Below, in pieces: positions 37,201 through 46,174 of a DNA stretch of 64,000 nucleotides. This stretch comes from Acholoe squamosa (Eukaryota; Annelida; Polychaeta; Phyllodocida; Polynoidae). Positions within the stretch are counted from its first letter, which is position 1, and the number at the start of each line of letters is the position of its first letter. The position numbers were made by a program, and so were the translations under genes. Under the pieces are notes generated by a model, which saw only the letters and a list, made by a program, of their open reading frames with translations, made no database searches and had not been told where the DNA came from. The stretch spans positions 50,035,777 through 50,099,776 of the forward strand of contig OX439050.1 in the NCBI GenBank assembly GCA_949317995.1, given 5' to 3'.

Positions 37201-38961
37201 ATAAGCTCCAATTAGGATAAACTTAATTGAATTGCATGTAGGTTACCTACCTTGGAAATTCCTGTGACAGGAAAAGTCTCAAAGCTGAGTTTTGTTTCCG
37301 TGACAGGTTTCTTCCTTTGCTGTGCAAGTAGAAAGCGTGCAGCTGTTACGTCCGAGGGCCCCATGCCATCACCGAGGAACACAATGACATTTTTAGCCAC
37401 CCCCACCTTGGGGAAGTTATAGATAGATGACTTGAGTTCATCCTGTGCCAGCTTCACCCAGTTAATACCTTGATTGATGCCTTGACCTGCTAACAGGATG
37501 AATCATTTTTACATCCTATCAGTGCCTCTGATAATATTCTCCACCCTAATCATTGTACGTATTAAGCCCAGACAGGAAATGGTCAATCTAGAGAGCCTGA
37601 AGTGGTGTCAACTCTCTCTTATGTGATTACATTTATGTCTATACCGAGGTAGCGCATTGTCCAATGGGCGTGGCCATTGCTGAAGCCTGTTACCGGCACT
37701 TATCACTGATAGCAGTTATCAGATAGGTACCACCCCCCCCGAGAGGCCTGCGGTGATTCTTTCATTTACTGATAATCCATCCCGCTAATTCGGTATATTA
37801 AAGTGGTCACATCAGTGATCATATAAGAAAGAGTGTAGACATGTCCTAGTAGTATATGAATTTTCTGTTAGACTAAACTGGAAATATCTTAGCTTATTAC
37901 ACGATTTCTTGGATTTTGGGTGCTTTTTCTGGATATCCCCATGCTGATACCTGTCAATATTGCACACCATGATGCATGCATCATGACTTTTGTAAGGTGT
38001 GCCTGATATCCATGGATAACAGGCACTAGTGCCTGATATCCATGGATATCAGCACACCTTACATGTCATATGTCACATGTTAAAACCCACGAAATAGTCC
38101 AGGCCAGGGTAGGGATCGAACCTGCAGTCAAAAAATCCCAAATCCAACTCCCTATGCATTGCGCCACAGGGACTGACAAGATACGCTCTGTTCGAACCAC
38201 GTCGGATATATACAAAGCCCTGGAAGGAGACGACTGCGGGCTGACCGCTACCATAACCGCGGGACACATTCAAAAATAGCCAAGCCGACACGGCCACTGC
38301 AGGAGGAGACGCGGTGGTCTAGCGGTTAGCGCTTTGCGCTCAGCCGTGAGAGGTACATGGATCGAGCCCCGGTCCGGGCGCTTCTTTTTTCGCCGTGTGC
38401 GCTGTCGCTGTCCGCTGCCGGGGGAGGAGGTGTATTCTACACAAACATAACCGCGAGACGCATTCAAAGCCTAGCTGTCCGCTGCCGGGCGACGAGATGT
38501 ATGTACACTATTTTTCGCCGTGTGCCGCCGCCGCCAAGCCTAGCCGAGACGGGGGCTGTCGCTGTCCGCTGCCGGGCGAGGAGGTGTATGTACCGATCGT
38601 GTACACACAATGGCTCGCTTCGAGTCCCGGGGAAGGATTTTTGTTTTCAACTTGTTTGTATTGATATTCTATTGATTATTTATTGATTTTTTATTGATTA
38701 ATCGTGTAATAAAGACAGTAAGGAATGGGCTATCGGGCACCTCGTTCAGTGTATCGTAGGATATCGTAACTTGTGGCCTACGGCCACTCGTTACAATATC
38801 CTACGATACACTGAACTTGGTGCCTGATAGCCCATTCATTACTCTCTTACTAGTAAATGCCAGTATAGTTGAGGAGTCCAATATGACTTACGTGGTAATT
38901 GCTTTGTGTTCCCAGCACCCAGGAGGCAGATGAGAATAATAAGGCATATAGATAACTTCAT
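24884..38961 (-). CDS. alp: Alkaline phosphatase B (ten coding exons, nucleophile Ser reads Leu)
   Basis: Paralog of ALP-A, nearly identical to ALP-C. Exons, 5' to 3' on the minus strand: 38892-38961, 37251-37489, 28835-29012, 28386-28561, 27793-27891, 27103-27214, 26759-26896, 26256-26447, 25558-25701, 24884-25242. GT-AG junctions and phases agree, giving 1707 nt and 568 aa with no internal stop. Signal peptide begins MKLSICLIILICLLGAG. Metal-site motifs FLGDGMG, HASP, IDKGHH, TADHSH and THGGED are all kept. The nucleophile motif reads ADLAGAA in place of ADSAGAA (codon 28980-28982, TTG; the partner has TCG). The C-terminal tail after the hydrophobic segment is MITE-derived. Intron 2 is 8.2 kb and holds nested elements. 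With the frame fully open and one active-site change, it is either a recent pseudoenzyme or a gene at the start of decay. Confidence 0.88.
27480..27694. mobile_element. 215-bp piggyBac-type MITE with TTAA target, in ALP-B intron 5
   Basis: Flanked by TTAA at 27476-27479 and 27695-27698. The other unit has a single TTAA at the matching site (near 57206). Ends CCCTTTAAGGGC and, inverted, CCCATTGAGGGC fit piggyBac-like termini. Inside are three ~33-bp tandem units, each holding a palindrome of the GCATCGACTATAGTCGATGC kind. piggyBac elements can leave without a scar, so absence from C could be either non-insertion or excision. Confidence 0.9.
28835..29012 (-). CDS. alp: ALP-B exon 3, active-site exon with Ser114 to Leu
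   Basis: Reads THTSDRQIADLAGAATAILC, whereas ALP-A has ADSAGAA and ALP-C ADSAGAA. The codon at 28980-28982 is TTG; ALP-C has TCG, a CpG, so one C-to-T transition explains the change. The rest of the exon is unaltered relative to ALP-C and keeps its splice sites. Confidence 0.93.
30256..30620 (+). repeat. 5' LTR of the B-unit Gypsy element
   Basis: 365 bp beginning TGTAGGGGCCGG and ending CCACTACA, similar throughout to 59497-59852 and 61692-62054. Contains an AATAAAGT signal. The sequence just after it is the presumed primer-binding site. Confidence 0.92.
30256..36032 (+). mobile_element. Ty3/Gypsy LTR retrotransposon, broken, B-unit copy
   Basis: Fossil element. The 5' LTR is 30256-30620, TG...CA. 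A gag-like region with a long charged coiled coil (31.3-31.9 kb) and a Gly/Gln-rich stretch (32.4-32.6 kb) is followed by an aspartic protease with DTGAS (34.0-34.5 kb), reverse transcriptase (34.6-35.4 kb) and RNase H with DTDAS (35.7-36.0 kb). No integrase and no 3' LTR were recognised on this copy. It is broken, with on the order of ten interruptions. The left flank GGCAA equals that of the C-unit copy, so it inserted before the segmental duplication. Confidence 0.9.
36033..36671. other. Unassigned segment after the B-unit Gypsy body
   Basis: Present in B and absent from C. Holds a hairpin with perfect 13-bp arms (GAGCTGCTCAAGC at 36168-36180 and its inverse at 36198-36210). It may be further element sequence or another insertion. 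No domain seen. Confidence 0.4.
36672..37816. repeat. Segmental duplication, B unit, distal part
   Basis: Matches 62521-63669, including ALP exon 2 and its flanks. Similarity stops at CACATCAGT in both; beyond it the C unit has unrelated sequence and then an AT microsatellite. Confidence 0.92.
37992..38062. repeat. Palindrome, ~35-bp arms, in ALP-B intron 1
   Basis: GTAAGGTGTGCCTGATATCC through CAGGCAC is followed by its near-exact inverse, ending CAGCACACCTTAC. The central TAGT acts as the loop. No coding sense. Confidence 0.85.
38103..38174 (-). repeat. tRNA-like sequence, SINE head or tRNA pseudogene
   Basis: The minus strand begins GTCCCTGTGGCGCAATG, resembling the start of arginine tRNAs, with a B box GGTTCGATCCC at the expected spacing. 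The anticodon arm does not pair cleanly, so I do not call a functional tRNA. Confidence 0.55.
38311..38632 (+). repeat. tRNA-derived SINE-like block with internal GC-rich tandem units
   Basis: The head has an A-box-like GTGGTCTAGCGGTTAGCGC and a B-box-like GGATCGAGCCC. It is followed by three units of CTGTCCGCTGCCGGG plus a GAGGTGTATGTAC tail (about 38409, 38477 and 38564), and a final TTCGAGTCCCGGGG. GC content is far above the surroundings. Confidence 0.5.
38724..38836. repeat. Hairpin MITE, ~48-bp arms, in ALP-B intron 1
   Basis: AATGGGCTATCGGGCACC and, further in, GTTCAGTGTATCGTAGGATA are matched by exact inverses on the right side. The loop is GTGGCCTACGGCCAC, itself a small palindrome. 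It ends about 55 bp from exon 1. Confidence 0.85.
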
Positions 38962-39019
38962 GGTTACTGTACGCAGGTAAATCTCTGAATGAAGTGCTAT
39001 CTTTGTAAGATAGGTATAT

Positions 39020-39051
39020 GACACCTGCAGGTATAGGGGTATAGCTGGTCA
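39020..39051 (-). promoter_or_regulatory. Conserved block upstream of the ALP-B start
   Basis: Matches 17727-17758 upstream of ALP-A, at nearly the same distance from the ATG (about 59 versus 64 bp). Shares ACACCT, GGTATAGGGG and CTGGTCA. Confidence 0.4.
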
Positions 39052-39279
39052 TGGATCATGTACCTAGCAAAAGTGGAGCATTCCTAAAGTCAAGGCTCCA
39101 CCAAATCAATATTGCACTGTAAAAAATAACTTGAATCTACCAGGGATCCTCGTAAAACTGAACCTTTGACCACTGTATTTGTAAAGCATCGAACCAGTGT
39201 AGATGACCTCTGGCAACTTTGGGGCGAGGAATGCGCCATTATTTTGACGACATTTCTTTTACAGTGTGGCTGTTGCACC

Positions 39280-39857
39280 CGGGGGGGGGCCACTTGAGGA
39301 AATTTGGAAACCATGTGCGTACAAAAAGTAGAGGGAAAGGGGGTACCTTATGGGCCCTAGGAGCGGACCCGCCTTGACCCATTAAAAGGGGTCCTTTTGG
39401 GCCCAAATTGGGCAAAAAGGGGTACCCTTTTTGAGGGCTTTCTAATGGTGAAAGAATTTTTGAAATATTCCAACTAGAACCAAAGTTAGGGTTTTAATAT
39501 CAACGGGCCATGTATTCCCAATTTTTTGAAGCAAATTTGTCAAAAATTTGCTGGAAAGGGGTACGTTTTTGCCCGGAAATTTTCTAAATCTGGCCGGGAA
39601 AGGGGTATCTTTTTCAGAAAAATCTCAAGGTATGCCTATAAAAGGGGTACACTTAATGAAAATATTACGTTGAAGGGGTGCCAAAATTGAGGCTTTGTCT
39701 CTTTAGATTCTAATAGCAGGGAAAGGGGTACTTTTTCAAAGTAATCCCCGTTAAAAGGGGTATAAATTTAGGGAAAATGGCCCCTCTATATGGGTCTCAA
39801 ATTTGGGGTGATGTACGCACATGGTTACTATAGAAAAGATACAGAGTGGCCCCCCCC
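39280..39857. mobile_element. 578-bp element with G-run ends and AAGGGGTAC repeats
   Basis: The ends CGGGGGGGGGCCACTT and, inverted, GGGGGGGCCACTCT are inverted repeats. An exact 12-bp direct repeat GGCTGTTGCACC flanks it (39268-39279 and 39858-39869). Inside, the word AAGGGGTAC or a close variant occurs about nine times in one orientation, spaced irregularly. No open frame. Family not recognised. Confidence 0.75.
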
Positions 39858-40020
39858 GGCTGTTGCACCACAAGGCGCCCTTTCTTGTTAAACTACACAA
39901 GGATATGATATAGCCGCATCCATGTATCTTTTAGGATCTCAAATCTCATCTCGTACTTTTTTAAAATGCAAACAACCATTTAGTGAGTGTGGGCTTTTAG
40001 TGATCCTCAAAACTGTGTCC

Positions 40021-40213
40021 ATGCTCTATTTGGTGCTACTTATAAGTAAAACGAGGCAGGTCGTCGTAAATAAAGATAAAGATATCTATGCTCTATTTGG
40101 TGCTACTTATAAGTAAAACGAGGCAGGTCCTCGTAAATAAAGATAAAGATATCTATGCTCTATTTGGTGCTACTTATAAGTAAAACGAGGCAGGTCCTCG
40201 TAAATAAAGATAT
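40021..40213. repeat. Minisatellite, 67-bp unit, ~2.9 copies
   Basis: Units start at 40021, 40088 and 40155 with ATGCTCTATTTGGTGCTACT. The only difference noticed between units is GTCGTCG versus GTCCTCG plus the shortened last unit, so the expansion is recent. Confidence 0.95.
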
Positions 40214-41861
40214 CTTACACTGCCTAGTATAAAAATGTACTCTGGTAAATGGACAAAATTGGAGAAATGATTCACAAAGATTTCCTCTCACTGCAAGTAA
40301 GCTCGCTGGCCCCTCCCCGTTTTTGTTTGTTTGTTTTAGTTTGTTGATGTTTCTTCGTGTTTTTGTTTTCTTCTTGTTTCCTTTTTGTGTGCTGTTGTTG
40401 CTGTTGTTGTTGTTGTGTTACTGTTTTTGTGTGCCCCCTTTCCTCAATTGCTTTTAAAATGCAGTAGACACTAAAATCAAAACAACCCTCGCCCCACCAA
40501 GATAACAAGGATGTATCAAAGGAGACGGAAATGCAAAGGCTATTGACATATTCTGCTGAATAGACACCTTTTTTGCTATTATTTTATTTCTCTTCATTAG
40601 GGAAATATTCTTTCCAGAGAAATGACTCAGCAAAACTATTGATACGAAATGGGATGGCGGTAAACACTGGGTGATCCATGACAGTACTATATTGAACTGT
40701 TAACTGATAACACACATTTACGTCTATACCATGGAACGTCGTCAAGTATATAATTAGTCAATAATCTGACTGATAAAACTATCGCTTAATTACTGTTAAA
40801 TTGGCCTGTAACTAATTCCGCTACCCTAATATGTAATCTAAGTCTATGAAAATAAGAGATCCTGTTCTAGCCAATGAACTCAGTTGTTTAGGCTAATAGT
40901 AAGACTAAGGGTAGGCCTATAATTCTTAGTCTTTTTTTAACAAATGGATCTACATTTTTGCTATATAAAAGGCTCAGGGAGCCAAATTTTCTTCTTTTTT
41001 TTATTCCTGTGAAAGAGACACAAAAGTGGCAATAACGATATAGATTCAAAAATGACGTAAGCTAGCAATAGTACAACAAGTGCATGTAGGGTTATTTCTA
41101 ATTATTACACCTTTTGCATGTAACTCAAGAGGCCATTTCTTAAGGCACTACGATCGCACACAGCACTGTCAATGTTTTTTTTTCCTATGGGAATGTTGGT
41201 ACGACTAGGAAGGTGCAGTCGTAGCCTGTTAAGAAATAGCCTTTCTGGCAGCATTGCATCAGAAAAGCACATTGTACCTGGATCTTCCAGCCCATGACCC
41301 CCTCTGTCTGTTTGTGTGGGACATATCGACCAATGTCCACAGTACACACAATACAGTATTACTTGCATCATCCCACTTTGTGTTGCGTTTTATCATGTTG
41401 TTCACAAACAATTGATTAATGTATGAAATACTGATTTTATCATTTTAATGATAATTATCATCAAATCAATTTACAAAAGGTAAAATCGTCAAAATCATTC
41501 CAAAGAGAGGAAATTATTATGGGAAAATTCTGTATTGTATCAGTATATTGCAGCCGAAAATCTGTCACCTTTGGACGCCTCCCTGTGAAGTAAAACATAT
41601 TTTCTGTAAATACAGAGATGAATATATAGACAGAGGTTCACAAATTCTACTCCAAACTGAGTGTTTCTTCATGAGATAGTCTCAACGCAGTATTCCACGA
41701 GGCAGAGCTGAGTGGAATACTGCTAAGATTCAAGAGAAAACCAGAGATATGTCCTCAAAAATTACTTTTTGATGTGGGGTTTGAGGCTATTTCGACCCAC
41801 CACAGTGGAGAATGGAGCCATGGAGAATGAGACTTTTCTTCATACCCCTGTGAGGAATATG
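40214..41861. other. Non-coding stretch, no gene seen
   Basis: Includes GTT-rich low-complexity DNA near 40318-40420, which gives a spurious polyglutamine frame on the minus strand, and a similar short frame at 41105-41371 with no recognisable features. Confidence 0.5.
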
Positions 41862-42034
41862 GCCCTAGACCCCTAAAATCAACATGGCAACATGAGCTTT
41901 TTTTGCTTAGTGACAGGGACATGACCATTCCTTAAAATCAACAAAGGGACATGACAATTTCTTAAAATCGACATGATGACATGGCCATTTTTTAAAATCG
42001 ACATGGGACATGGGGACCCCCCATCAAGGGCCCC
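41862..42034 (-). repeat. Inverted second copy of the CATGTCGATTTTAAG repeat block
   Basis: Reverse complement of the block at 5636-5811, with the same head (CCCCCCATCAAGGGCCC here) and tail (GGCCCTAGACCCC here) and the same repeating TTAAAATCGACATG core. Confidence 0.85.
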
Positions 42035-42150
42035 AGGAATGGGTTTTTCCATACAAATCTATAGTAAGGCTCATTCTCATCATGAAATAAAACCCTCACA
42101 CCCACCCCCACTTTTGAATTTCTTTGGTACTTCCAAGAACAAATGTGACC

Positions 42151-42710
42151 CATCAAGGGAGAACACCCCTCTGCAGGGGATTTTAATTCCCCATTTGGCC
42201 ACCAGGGGCCATTGGAGGGCAAAATTACTCTAAAATCATTATAAAAATACATTAAGGTAATTTTTGATGCAGAATTCAATGGTTTCATTTAAAATGCACC
42301 ATTTTCAGTAGAAATGGCCCATATCTGGATGGTAAAATGAGCATTTTTCACGAGAAATCAACCTACATGCCTGTTCCTGGTTGCCATGGCAACCATTCCA
42401 ATAATCGTTTTTGGGGATACTCACCAGAAACCTAAAACTGAAAACAGAAATGGAAAATTCCTTCTAGATCAAAATCACTGATAAAAAGCACTGATTTATT
42501 GTGTTTTTATTGTGTTTTTAGACATTATTATGGTTTATAATGTATTTAGAGCTTAATCATCGATTTCAGATATGAATAACAACCTTTGTTCAAGGAGGGG
42601 GTTCTGATATAACTACTAGGAATATTTAACCCAATGATGTCTCATTTTAATGATCTTGAGATGAACTTTGATAATGAATTTCCCTGCAGAGGGGTGTTTT
42701 GGCTTGACTG
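42151..42710. mobile_element. Candidate element with ~30-bp inverted ends
   Basis: CATCAAGGGAGAACACCCCT followed by CTGCAGGG at 42151-42178 is matched inverted at 42682-42710 (CAGTCAAGCCAAAACACCCC then TCTGCAGGG). No open frame inside. Boundaries outside the arms are not certain. Confidence 0.5.
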
Positions 42711-42753
42711 GTAACAAATAATCAATCTAAATGCACGCCTGCCATCCCCTTCA

Positions 42754-43440
42754 TGTTAGCGTCTGTTGGTGTCTCAGGTCAACTGATCACCATACATAGA
42801 TATATAGACCAATTTTGTAGGGTTTGTAGGTATAAATTCTGTAGGTATCAATATCCTATAGTAGTTAGCTCAACTCAGGGTGACTTTTGTGGTAACACTG
42901 CTATACTGTACCACAACATGTATTGCCCTGCTGCCATCTAGTGGCAAAGTCTTAAAATAAAAATCTTGATCCTACACCTAACTCAACTCCACATGTGTCT
43001 GTTACATCATGGTGACAGCGATGGGATCAAGAGGTTCCTCTGGACAGTCAATCACGTTTGTTAACAACCTTTGTCACACCTTTCGGACGCTTCTGCTTTA
43101 ACAGAATTCCCTTCGGGATATCATCAGCACCTGAGATATTCCAATGAACCATGTCAGGTATCCTACAGGGCTTGGAAGGCATAGTCTGTCACATGGACGA
43201 TGTCCTGGTCCATGCCCCGACACTGAACACGACCGCAGAGTCAGGATTGTCCTACGTCAACTGCAAAAAGCTGGTCTCACACTGAACGAGAAGTGTGAAT
43301 TCTCCAAGAAGACGATCAACTTCTTGGGGCACGTCATCACCCCAGAAGACATCCAAAGAGACCCTGAAAAGGTAAAAGCAATCTGTGAGTTTCCACCACC
43401 AACCAATGTCACCAAACTGCAGCGCTTCAACGGTGTCCTA
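42754..43440 (+). mobile_element. Ty3/Gypsy remnant (LTR plus reverse transcriptase piece)
   Basis: Fossil. A 253-bp LTR-like block with TG...CA ends (42754-43006, TGTTAGCG to CTGTTACA, with an AATAAA signal) is followed by a stretch coding for part of a Gypsy reverse transcriptase (HMDDVLV region and KTINFLGHVITP region, 43180-43440). Most of the element is missing and the remaining piece has at least one break. It differs from the family at 30256. Confidence 0.75.
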
Positions 43441-43620
43441 TGGGATTTAGCCTAACTCAGGGTGCATGCTATAGGCAAGGATTTAATGGTATATATCTAC
43501 TGACAGCGCCATGGACACTACACGTTGTTGTACCATGTATACCCATAAAAAGATTATTGTTCTCTTTTTTTTTTGGGGGGGGGGGGGAATTTCTTATCTT
43601 GTCTAGTCTTCCCCCAATAC

Positions 43621-44311
43621 AGTTCCCCACTATCCCAGTTGGGTGTAAAAATTCCACCACAGTTGGCAGGCTACATTTAAGATTGATGATTAACATGTGC
43701 TGACATGAATCTTTTAGCAGTAGGTCACTCTGCAGCCCTTAAGAATTAAGAGACAAATAAGATATCCATCAACCCTTACACAAAATTTCTTGATTATTAT
43801 TTTGGTCTTTATAGTGTTCAGCAATATTACTGTTGAATGTGAACATAATGCACCAACCTTTGTAATATTCCTCTCATCCAGCCTCTCTACTTTTGTACAT
43901 TTACCTGCATTATTTATTGGGGTGAATTTTTACTGATCCGACTGATTTTTCTATACTTTTGCATTGTTATAAATTCTTAGATTAATGAAAATTTGCCGAA
44001 CCGACTGCAGTGGAACCAATGGTTTAGCTGAAGAATGATGCAGATAAAGCATAGTTAAGTACGAGTTTTGCTAATTGGGTATCTTTTGATATGCAATGAA
44101 GTATCTCACATAGCAGATTTAAAGGATGAACTTACCCTTATACCAAGGTTATCCTTTTCCACCAATTGTTGTGCTATGTCAGTACACTTTTCAGGCTCGA
44201 TATTTTTGGCAGGGATGTTGGCCTCCCCATTCCGGTCAGTACTATGTGCATAGGCAGCAGAGGGACTGGCATGTGTCACTCTCGTATTTGTCACCAGGCC
44301 TGTCCACTTAC
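43621..44311 (-). pseudogene. Displaced fragment of ALP-A (exon 4 and part of exon 5)
   Basis: Closely matches ALP-A 12177-12476 and then 12865-13257, with the 390 bp between them missing. Exon 4 is whole at 44136-44311, with both splice sites and an open frame (NTRVTHASPSAAYAH). Exon 5 is cut at about 43858-43911, losing the VILGGGR coding half. No other exons are present, so it cannot make an enzyme. It abuts the start of the duplicated C unit after about 22 bp of filler. Confidence 0.9.
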
Positions 44312-45283
44312 CTGTTGATAATAAATGACCACTCCCTAATAGGCAGCCTGTTGGGGGGCAGTTCTTATGTAAAGTATCCAATAAATTCAGCAACGTATAT
44401 GGGGAATTATCTGATTGGTTGAAAATGCATTTATTTTGCTTTCTCCTAAGCATGCAAAGTAACACAGCAACAGCCGTATACCCCGCCCTATTTACACACC
44501 CTCCGACCTAAATACCCTCAACCCTTACTCACAGATGCCTACCCTCCAAATCGTCCAATTCATCCCCACTGCTTGCCTATACATTGTATAAGTTAATATG
44601 TTCGCTTGGGAATTAATAATAATAAATATTATAAGTTAATATGTCCGATTGGGAATATAATAATAAATATTATAATTATATTATAATAATATCACGAGTG
44701 GAATAAGAAGGAGACAGTGGGTTTGGTGAGAATTGACTTAGTCAATATCAATTCTGTACTTGCCTTTATTAATAAGACAATAATTTAATAATATAATAAT
44801 ACAGTAATACAATAGTAATACAATAACAATATAATACAATATATACAATAATAAGATTTAAAAGTTAAAATTTCCGGCACCACCCAGTGTGGTGTGTGCC
44901 GCTCGAAGGATATACGCCAACTGACGGTTAATTTGGATCCCGCAGCTTTTATAGGCGCTATTTGTTTCCCATGACGTCATACATACCAATGCGCGCCCTG
45001 GAGGAGAAAGTAGTACCACCCGCTGCACATATTCATTATATATATATACACGGGTGTATATAGTCCCATAAGTTAATATGTTCGCTTGGGAATTAATAAT
45101 AATAAATATTATAAGTTAATATGTCTGATTGGGAATATAATAATAAATATTATAATTATATTATAATAATATCACGAGTGGAATAAGAAGGAGACAGTGG
45201 GTTTGGTGAGAATTGACTTAGTCAATATCAATTCTGTACATGCCAAAAAAACCCGCCAAACACAATGGATACACCATTCCACA

Positions 45284-46174
45284 CTATAACATCACATCTA
45301 GAGCTAGATGTAAATAATTATATACCACATTAGATTTCCAATTTGCTCTCTTTTTAATATCATCGACCTTTAAACCAGAGGTTTTTAGAAGTGTTGCTCC
45401 ACCATGTCGGAGTGAATGAGTTGAAACTCTGTGGGGAATATCACATTTAATAGAAATAGCCTTCAACCTGGTATTAACAAAGTTGTAAGTCAGAGGTTTG
45501 TTACATATAGTGAACAAAAATCTACTTTTAGATTCCTTACAAATTTCCAAGTACCTAGCTGGACAAAGACCAGAATAATCATTTCTCTTCAAAAATACCA
45601 TGTAAGGTTTCCTACCATATTGGTCAGTCTTAGAAGATTTAACATCAATGCGAATGCAGTCAACAGATAAAGAAATATCCTTAGATCTCAAGTTATGAGG
45701 GGAATCGACTACATGACCCACCCTGAACACACCTCGGTAACACAACAAGATAGCTGACCAGAAGACTACATCCTCATACACAGACAAATCCAGATTAGAT
45801 TTGATATTTAACATATCACTGGGAGTTAAAGGATATGTTTTAATAGAAGAACATTTATAATTACGTTCAATACCATCCAAAGTCTTTTTTACAATAAAAT
45901 TACTACTATAATCAGAATAACCTTTTAATTTCTGATAATACCACACTGCAGACAAATAGTTCCTAACAGATAAAGTTTTCATTTTATCTGATAAATATAC
46001 ACTATACAACGAGGCCTGAGAAGGAGAACACGGTACGGGACAGAAATTAAATTTTTTACAAAATTTTGTGTACCTGCCAAACTGCTGTTTGCGAACCTTA
46101 CGTGTGGACTCAGCCACGCCCCTGTACAAAAACCTTCTCCTTCTCCGCTCTAGCTCCCTCAGATCTGGAAGCAT
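45284..46174 (-). CDS. Tyrosine recombinase of the Ngaro-type element
   Basis: 296 codons. Catalytic set in order: Arg in YRGVFRVGH (about residue 154), Lys in KSSKTDQYG (about 186), HSLRHGGAT (His-x-x-Arg, about 254), then a Trp and the nucleophile Tyr in NVVYNYL near the C-terminus. An N-terminal SAM-like core-binding region starts near residue 15. It catalyses integration of a circular DNA intermediate without target duplication. It overlaps the end of the RT frame by 65 bp in a different frame. Confidence 0.9.
   Translation of the reverse strand: MLPDLRELERRRRRFLYRGVAESTRKVRKQQFGRYTKFCKKFNFCPVPCSPSQASLYSVYLSDKMKTLSVRNYLSAVWYYQKLKGYSDYSSNFIVKKTLDGIERNYKCSSIKTYPLTPSDMLNIKSNLDLSVYEDVVFWSAILLCYRGVFRVGHVVDSPHNLRSKDISLSVDCIRIDVKSSKTDQYGRKPYMVFLKRNDYSGLCPARYLEICKESKSRFLFTICNKPLTYNFVNTRLKAISIKCDIPHRVSTHSLRHGGATLLKTSGLKVDDIKKRANWKSNVVYNYLHLALDVML

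Noticed and set aside
38103-38174. Functional tRNA gene (also 53726-53799 and 14335-14470)
   Set aside because: A and B boxes are present, but the acceptor and anticodon stems do not pair.
24884-38961. Calling ALP-B a plain pseudogene
   Set aside because: All ten exons, phases, splice sites and metal ligands are kept; one missense change does not prove loss of the gene.
40021-40213. CRISPR-like array
   Set aside because: Whole 67-bp units are repeated with no variable spacers, and this is animal DNA. It is a minisatellite.
40272-40508. Minus-strand frame with polyglutamine
   Set aside because: It arises from GTT-rich simple sequence and has no other features.
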